This document shows positions 6,821 to 10,023 of a stretch of 10,023 bases of DNA, piece after piece. How positions within the stretch are numbered: the first letter of the stretch is position 1; each line of letters begins with the position of its first letter. The stretch lies in the NCBI GenBank assembly GCA_002348345.1, contig DEAY01000465.1, forward strand, positions 1,125 through 11,147, read 5' to 3'. The notes under the pieces were generated by a model. That model was not told the origin of the DNA. It did no database searches and saw only the letters and a program-made list of their open reading frames with translations. The translations under genes and the position numbers were made by a program. Source of the stretch: Verrucomicrobia bacterium UBA2970 (lineage in GTDB: Bacteria > Verrucomicrobiota > Verrucomicrobiia > Limisphaerales > AAA164-E04).

Positions 6821-9303
6821 GCCATTCCTCGTGTTCGGCGTAATCCCCACTCGGCTGCAAAGCAACCGACGGCGAGCGCAAAAAGCCAGGCCGTGTGCCA
6901 CATGGGTGAGGTGACCTCCTCCGAGACGGGCGCCTGACGAGAAGGCAATCCTTTGACAAAAGATAACAGCGCATCGGCTTCAATCACCTGCCCACCCGTT
7001 TTGCGAGCGAGTTGCTCCATCAACTGCCGATCGGGATTCAGCGAACGGAATTCCTCTGCCGCCGGATCAGAACTCCATCCGGCCTCCGCCCGTCCCACCG
7101 TCAAACCGTTCATATCCGTCACCGCCGCCTCAACTGCGTAGCCCCCCGTTTCCCGGGGAATATACACCGCCTCATAGAGCCCCACCTCCGTGGGGGACGG
7201 CTCCGCCACCAGATGGACCACATTCGTACTCATCGTCATCGATTGGCGCATCGCCGAGTCCACCCCTTCGCGAGGGTTGTCTAGGGTGAGCGACTTGACC
7301 GCCAGTTGAACCGTGGCGTTCTCTGTTGGCCAAAACTTCTGATCCCTGACCCGCACTCCAACGATCACGGCCTGATTCGCATCCGCCGCCATGCGATCGA
7401 CGGTCACTTCGATCTGCTCGGGCACATCCGCAATGAGCCAGCGGATCAATTGCCGCCACGCTTTGCCCGGTTCCCCGGTCTGGGCCAGATCATGCATCTG
7501 CCACCGCCACAAATCCCCGATCATCATCGCCGCGGTCTTTCCCTTGCCATATCGCTGGACCGCCAAGCCGGGAAACACCTCACCCGTAGATTCCTCGACC
7601 ACATTCAGCAGCACCGTCGCCCCAGGCTTGGGAGCCCCCACCTTACTCACGACTTTGAAGGGGCTCATCGTCTCCAATCGCTCGAGTTCCTGACTTTCGG
7701 TGGGCCGCAATCGGACCCACGGCTCCAACATTCCTTCCCGAGTGATGTTCAGCCGGGATTCGCCAATGGCCTCATCGTCTGCCCCTCGATCCAGATAAAC
7801 CGGCAGCATCGCTTCCACCGGCGTCTCCCCGTAACCACCGTCAATGAGGGAATCCAGCCCCCCCAAGGCCATAAACCCGCCTCCCCGCTCGGAGACATAC
7901 TTCTGCATCAAGGACATCTGGTCGGTCGTGAAAAAGGCTGACTCCAAGTCGTCAATGATGATCGCTGTATACTCATAAAGATCCTCCGCCTGCTTCGGGA
8001 ATCCTCCCACCAACTCCTGTTCATCCCGAATATTCAATCGTGTCAGAACCGGCTGATCGTACTGCTCGGTCAACTCATCCTGCTTATCAAAGCCCCGGAA
8101 CAGTGGATTGCTCGTTTCCCCACGACGCCCCTTGAACTCGAACTTGGGGGCACGCTTGGCGACTCGAATCAGACCCACTAGCTGAACCTGATCATCTTCG
8201 TAGAGCGCGCGGTTGAGAAACTTGTATTCCCAGTTAGGCCGCCCGGCAACGTAGAGGATGCGATAGGGGCCTCCGCTTCGATCCACCACCAAAACCCGCT
8301 GGTTGTTGGCGAGCGTCGCCTCACTCAGATCCGCCGTCTCCGTCGACGCTTCCGCCTCTCCGGTGGGAGGCGACTCATTGACTGCCACCTGAAGTTGGTA
8401 GAAGGAGACGCCTGAGTTTTCGGGACGAAACTGAAACCGATAACTTAAAGTCGTGCGATCCCCGTCGACGTCCTGGACCTGCTCCTCCAATTCAAAGGGA
8501 GACGCTGCGGAGGCTTCCGAATCTTCCTGGTTCGCCTCCCCTTGTCTCCCACGCTCAACCCAAGATGGAATGAGTTTGGCTCCGATCTTCGCCCCATCAA
8601 AGCCATCAACATCGATGTCCGCGACAATCGTTACCGGAGCGTCCTCAAACGCGGTTTTTGAGATCGCGACGTTCCGGATGGAAACGTCGCGGACCCGATC
8701 GTCGGTGCCGGAAATCACCGGATAGATAGGAGGCAGACCACTTAAGTCCAATTCCCCATCACCGAGATCCGTCGCATTGCCATCACTCAACAACAGAACC
8801 CCCGCCAGCGGCTGTCCCTCGAATCGCTGTGCTAAGGATCGAAGGGCCGTCATCAATCCCGAAGCCCGACCGTCGAACCGCAACTCTCCAAAACTCTTGA
8901 TTCCGTGGAGCCGCGTATCGAAAAGATACCGACGCACCTGAAATTGAGTCTCCAATTCATCCCGCCACAGGGCCGGTTCATCGACCAACAAATGCAACAA
9001 CTGTTCCCCGCGACTCTCCGAACTACCATGATCCCGGACCTGCATTCCCTGACTGTTGTCGGCCAGGATCGCCATGACATTGGCGCCCGGTTTTGCCCTT
9101 CGTTCGGTCCATAGGGGTTCCAAGAGACAGAGCAAAAGGAGGGCAAATCCACATAGCTTGAGCGCAAAACAGACTTGCTTTACCCCCCTCGGGGTATTCT
9201 GGCGCCAGTAGGAAAAGGCGAGGAGCGCTACGGCCAATCCCAGCCACAACACAGCCGGCAGCATCCAATTCTGACCGGAGATTACGATGTTACCCACAAC
9301 CAT
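6817..9303 (-). CDS. Membrane protein with VWA-like and glutamine-amidotransferase-like domains
   Basis: This protein has 828 residues from ATG 9303. The frame runs back to another ATG at 9387, but the better ribosome binding site (GAGG plus six bases) and the membrane-protein-like N-terminus favour 9303. Membrane segments are at about 15-33 and 45-63. A VWA-like domain follows: ADNSQGM (81-87), SGLMTAL (148-154) and VLLLSDG (169-175). Its metal site is degenerate, because DxSxS reads D82-N-S84-Q-G86. Residues 230-345 are beta-rich and Ig-like. A GATase1-like Rossmann domain starts at RILYVAGRPNWEYKFLNRAL (348-367) and includes AIIIDDLESAFF, GGGFMALGGLDSL and YGETPVEAMLPVYLD (to about 504), then GKGKTAAMMIGDLWRW. 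The usual nucleophile cysteine is absent, which I believe is normal for this family. A last membrane segment lies at 800-818. Such proteins are common in PVC bacteria, often near MoxR/BatA genes, which are not seen here. The job is probably in the cell envelope; the substrate is unknown. Confidence 0.87.
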   Translation of the reverse strand: MVVGNIVISGQNWMLPAVLWLGLAVALLAFSYWRQNTPRGVKQVCFALKLCGFALLLLCLLEPLWTERRAKPGANVMAILADNSQGMQVRDHGSSESRGEQLLHLLVDEPALWRDELETQFQVRRYLFDTRLHGIKSFGELRFDGRASGLMTALRSLAQRFEGQPLAGVLLLSDGNATDLGDGELDLSGLPPIYPVISGTDDRVRDVSIRNVAISKTAFEDAPVTIVADIDVDGFDGAKIGAKLIPSWVERGRQGEANQEDSEASAASPFELEEQVQDVDGDRTTLSYRFQFRPENSGVSFYQLQVAVNESPPTGEAEASTETADLSEATLANNQRVLVVDRSGGPYRILYVAGRPNWEYKFLNRALYEDDQVQLVGLIRVAKRAPKFEFKGRRGETSNPLFRGFDKQDELTEQYDQPVLTRLNIRDEQELVGGFPKQAEDLYEYTAIIIDDLESAFFTTDQMSLMQKYVSERGGGFMALGGLDSLIDGGYGETPVEAMLPVYLDRGADDEAIGESRLNITREGMLEPWVRLRPTESQELERLETMSPFKVVSKVGAPKPGATVLLNVVEESTGEVFPGLAVQRYGKGKTAAMMIGDLWRWQMHDLAQTGEPGKAWRQLIRWLIADVPEQIEVTVDRMAADANQAVIVGVRVRDQKFWPTENATVQLAVKSLTLDNPREGVDSAMRQSMTMSTNVVHLVAEPSPTEVGLYEAVYIPRETGGYAVEAAVTDMNGLTVGRAEAGWSSDPAAEEFRSLNPDRQLMEQLARKTGGQVIEADALLSFVKGLPSRQAPVSEEVTSPMWHTAWLFALAVGCFAAEWGLRRTRGMA
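6827..6830 (-). promoter_or_regulatory. Ribosome binding site inside the VWA/GATase gene for the caspase-like gene
   Basis: GAGG on the minus strand (6830-6827), six bases before ATG 6820, lies within the last codons of the upstream gene. Stop and start codons overlap as ATGA (6820-6817). The site fixes the caspase-like start and implies translational coupling. The same GAGG-plus-six layout precedes the upstream gene's start. Confidence 0.6.
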
Positions 9304-9304
9304 T

Positions 9305-9313
9305 CCTCGCCTC
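9305..9313 (-). promoter_or_regulatory. Ribosome binding site deciding the start of the VWA/GATase gene
   Basis: The minus strand reads GAGGCGAGG (9313-9305), one base before ATG 9303; the first GAGG leaves a six-base spacer. It supports ATG 9303 over ATG 9387, which has only AAGGG at short spacing. Confidence 0.5.
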
Positions 9314-9343
9314 GGAACATTCTTGCCGGCAAAGCCTGTAGGA

Positions 9344-9372
9344 ATTCTCCGAAAAAGCGAATGAAATCTCAA
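9344..9372 (-). promoter_or_regulatory. Candidate sigma70-like promoter of the VWA/GATase operon
   Basis: TTGAGA (9372-9367, five of six to TTGACA), a 17-base spacer, and GAGAAT (9349-9344, four of six to TATAAT) stand 40 bases upstream of ATG 9303. If real, it also rules out a start at 9387, because the transcript would begin after that codon. Confidence 0.35.
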
Positions 9373-9416
9373 CGGCCCTGACGCCATGAACCCTTGAGCT
9401 GTTCCACCAACCTCGG

Positions 9417-9437
9417 TTTTTTCGACCCGCCCCCCCC
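9417..9437. repeat. Homopolymer runs (T6 and C8) in the divergent spacer 9304-9534
   Basis: The 231-base gap between the divergent VWA/GATase and lamin-tail genes holds six T (9417-9422) and eight C (9430-9437) in a row. Homopolymers of this kind can slip in replication, but no such role is shown here. Apart from the candidate promoter at 9344-9372 I see nothing else in the gap. Confidence 0.5.
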
Positions 9438-9534
9438 TTTCCAGAAAACGTCGGTCTGCTCGGGAAATCCACCATTACCCCATAGAAATGGCGTTGAATC
9501 TGCTTCCAATTCCAGGCAAAGAACGGGTCTCGAC

Positions 9535-10023
9535 ATGTTCACACCCCATCCTAACAACCCAGAGGTTCGACGAAATTCCGGGTGGGCCGGGCTTTCATTT
9601 CTGGCTTGGTTGACCGCGTCAAGCCTGTTGACCTTGGAGACCCACGGACAATCCCAGTCCTCGCTGATTCTCTCGGAGTTTCTCGGTTCCAATCGAACCG
9701 GCCTGGTGGACGACCATGGCGACGCCTCAGACTGGATCGAGATCTGGAATGCCACGGCGCAACCCCTGACCACGGAACACCACTACCTCACCGACGATAT
9801 CGACGTTCCCGACAAATGGGCGCTTCCAGCGTTTGTCATTCCCAGTGGCGGCTATCGAATCATTTTTGCGTCGGGAAAAAACCAAAACCACTCCCCCGAC
9901 GCCCTGCACACCAACTTCCGATTGAGCCGTGATGAAGGAAGTTTTCTCGCTCTGACCCAAAAGACCGAGGCGGGTGTTCAAGTCCTCCCCGCCTCCCCGT
10001 CCTATCCCCGCCAGTATCCTGAT
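9535..10023 (+). CDS. Secreted lamin-tail-domain protein, C-terminus outside the window
   Basis: The frame opens at ATG 9535 and stays open for 163 codons to the right edge. Residues 1-13 are polar and basic (R12, R13), and 17-33 are hydrophobic (WAGLSFLAWLTASSLL). Signal peptidase cleavage is plausible after THG38, before QSQSS. Residues 44-142 match a bacterial lamin-tail domain: LILSEFLGSNRTGLVDDHG, then the conserved DWIEIWNAT, a DKWALP loop, the strand IPSGGYRIIFASGK and FRLSRDEGSFLALT. In PVC bacteria these domains often begin very large surface or secreted proteins, sometimes with CotH-kinase or repeat modules; what follows here cannot be seen. No strong ribosome binding site precedes the ATG, so the exact start is less sure than the family. 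It is divergent from the VWA/GATase operon, and a shared function is possible but unproven. Confidence 0.85.
   Translation, partial: MFTPHPNNPEVRRNSGWAGLSFLAWLTASSLLTLETHGQSQSSLILSEFLGSNRTGLVDDHGDASDWIEIWNATAQPLTTEHHYLTDDIDVPDKWALPAFVIPSGGYRIIFASGKNQNHSPDALHTNFRLSRDEGSFLALTQKTEAGVQVLPASPSYPRQYPD

Noticed and set aside
6821..6901. Longer start for the caspase-like protein
   Set aside because: It would overlap the upstream gene by about 80 bases and put a Cys/Arg-rich stretch before the signal peptide; ATG 6820 has the GAGG site and ATGA coupling.
7306..7941. Plus-strand 211-codon frame inside the VWA/GATase gene
   Set aside because: Antisense shadow of a well-supported coding region, with no domain or ribosome binding site.
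9304..9387. Start of the VWA/GATase protein at ATG 9387
   Set aside because: It adds 28 residues unlike a membrane-protein start, has a weaker ribosome binding site and would contain the candidate promoter; not fully excluded.

Overview
The window looks like chromosomal DNA of a Verrucomicrobiota-type bacterium (PVC superphylum). This is inferred from the gene families, not from a marker gene. The clues are a Sel1-repeat protein, a membrane protein combining VWA and glutamine-amidotransferase-like domains that is ATGA-coupled to a caspase-like EF-hand protein, a secreted lamin-tail-domain protein, and an exported PPP-type phosphatase. GC is high in the gene-dense part (hand counts: 57% at 2041-2100, 63% at 8461-8520) and about 47% at 421-720. 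No rRNA, tRNA, insertion sequence or CRISPR array was seen.

Left edge (1-977): an exported Sel1-repeat protein on the minus strand runs off the left edge. It is followed by about 520 bases of gene-poor, lower-GC DNA and a GC-rich hairpin that probably terminates the next operon.

Metabolic operon (978-4028, minus strand): transcription runs right to left through an iron-dependent alcohol dehydrogenase resembling hydroxyacid-oxoacid transhydrogenase, then a delta-aminolevulinic acid dehydratase (HemB) without the zinc cysteines, then an SDR oxidoreductase. Gaps of 24 and 15 bases suggest one transcript. Only HemB has a firm pathway role, in tetrapyrrole synthesis.

Centre (4029-5754): a divergent, dyad-containing intergenic region leads into a plus-strand gene for an exported phosphatase with the complete eukaryotic-type PPP motif set. 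It converges on the next unit with only 31 bases between stop codons.

Right part (5786-9303, minus strand): a two-gene operon. The first gene encodes a large membrane protein with two N-terminal membrane segments, a VWA-like domain, a GATase1-like domain and a C-terminal membrane segment. The second encodes an exported caspase/C13-like protein that keeps the His-Gly motif, lacks the expected cysteine, and carries a perfect EF-hand loop and a predicted coiled coil. Their stop and start codons overlap. A divergent spacer (9304-9534) separates them from a plus-strand secreted lamin-tail-domain protein that runs off the right edge.

The most interesting material is the VWA/GATase plus cysteine-less caspase-like pair, which resembles a cell-envelope module of unknown job, and the exported PPP phosphatase. 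I see no mobile defence system.
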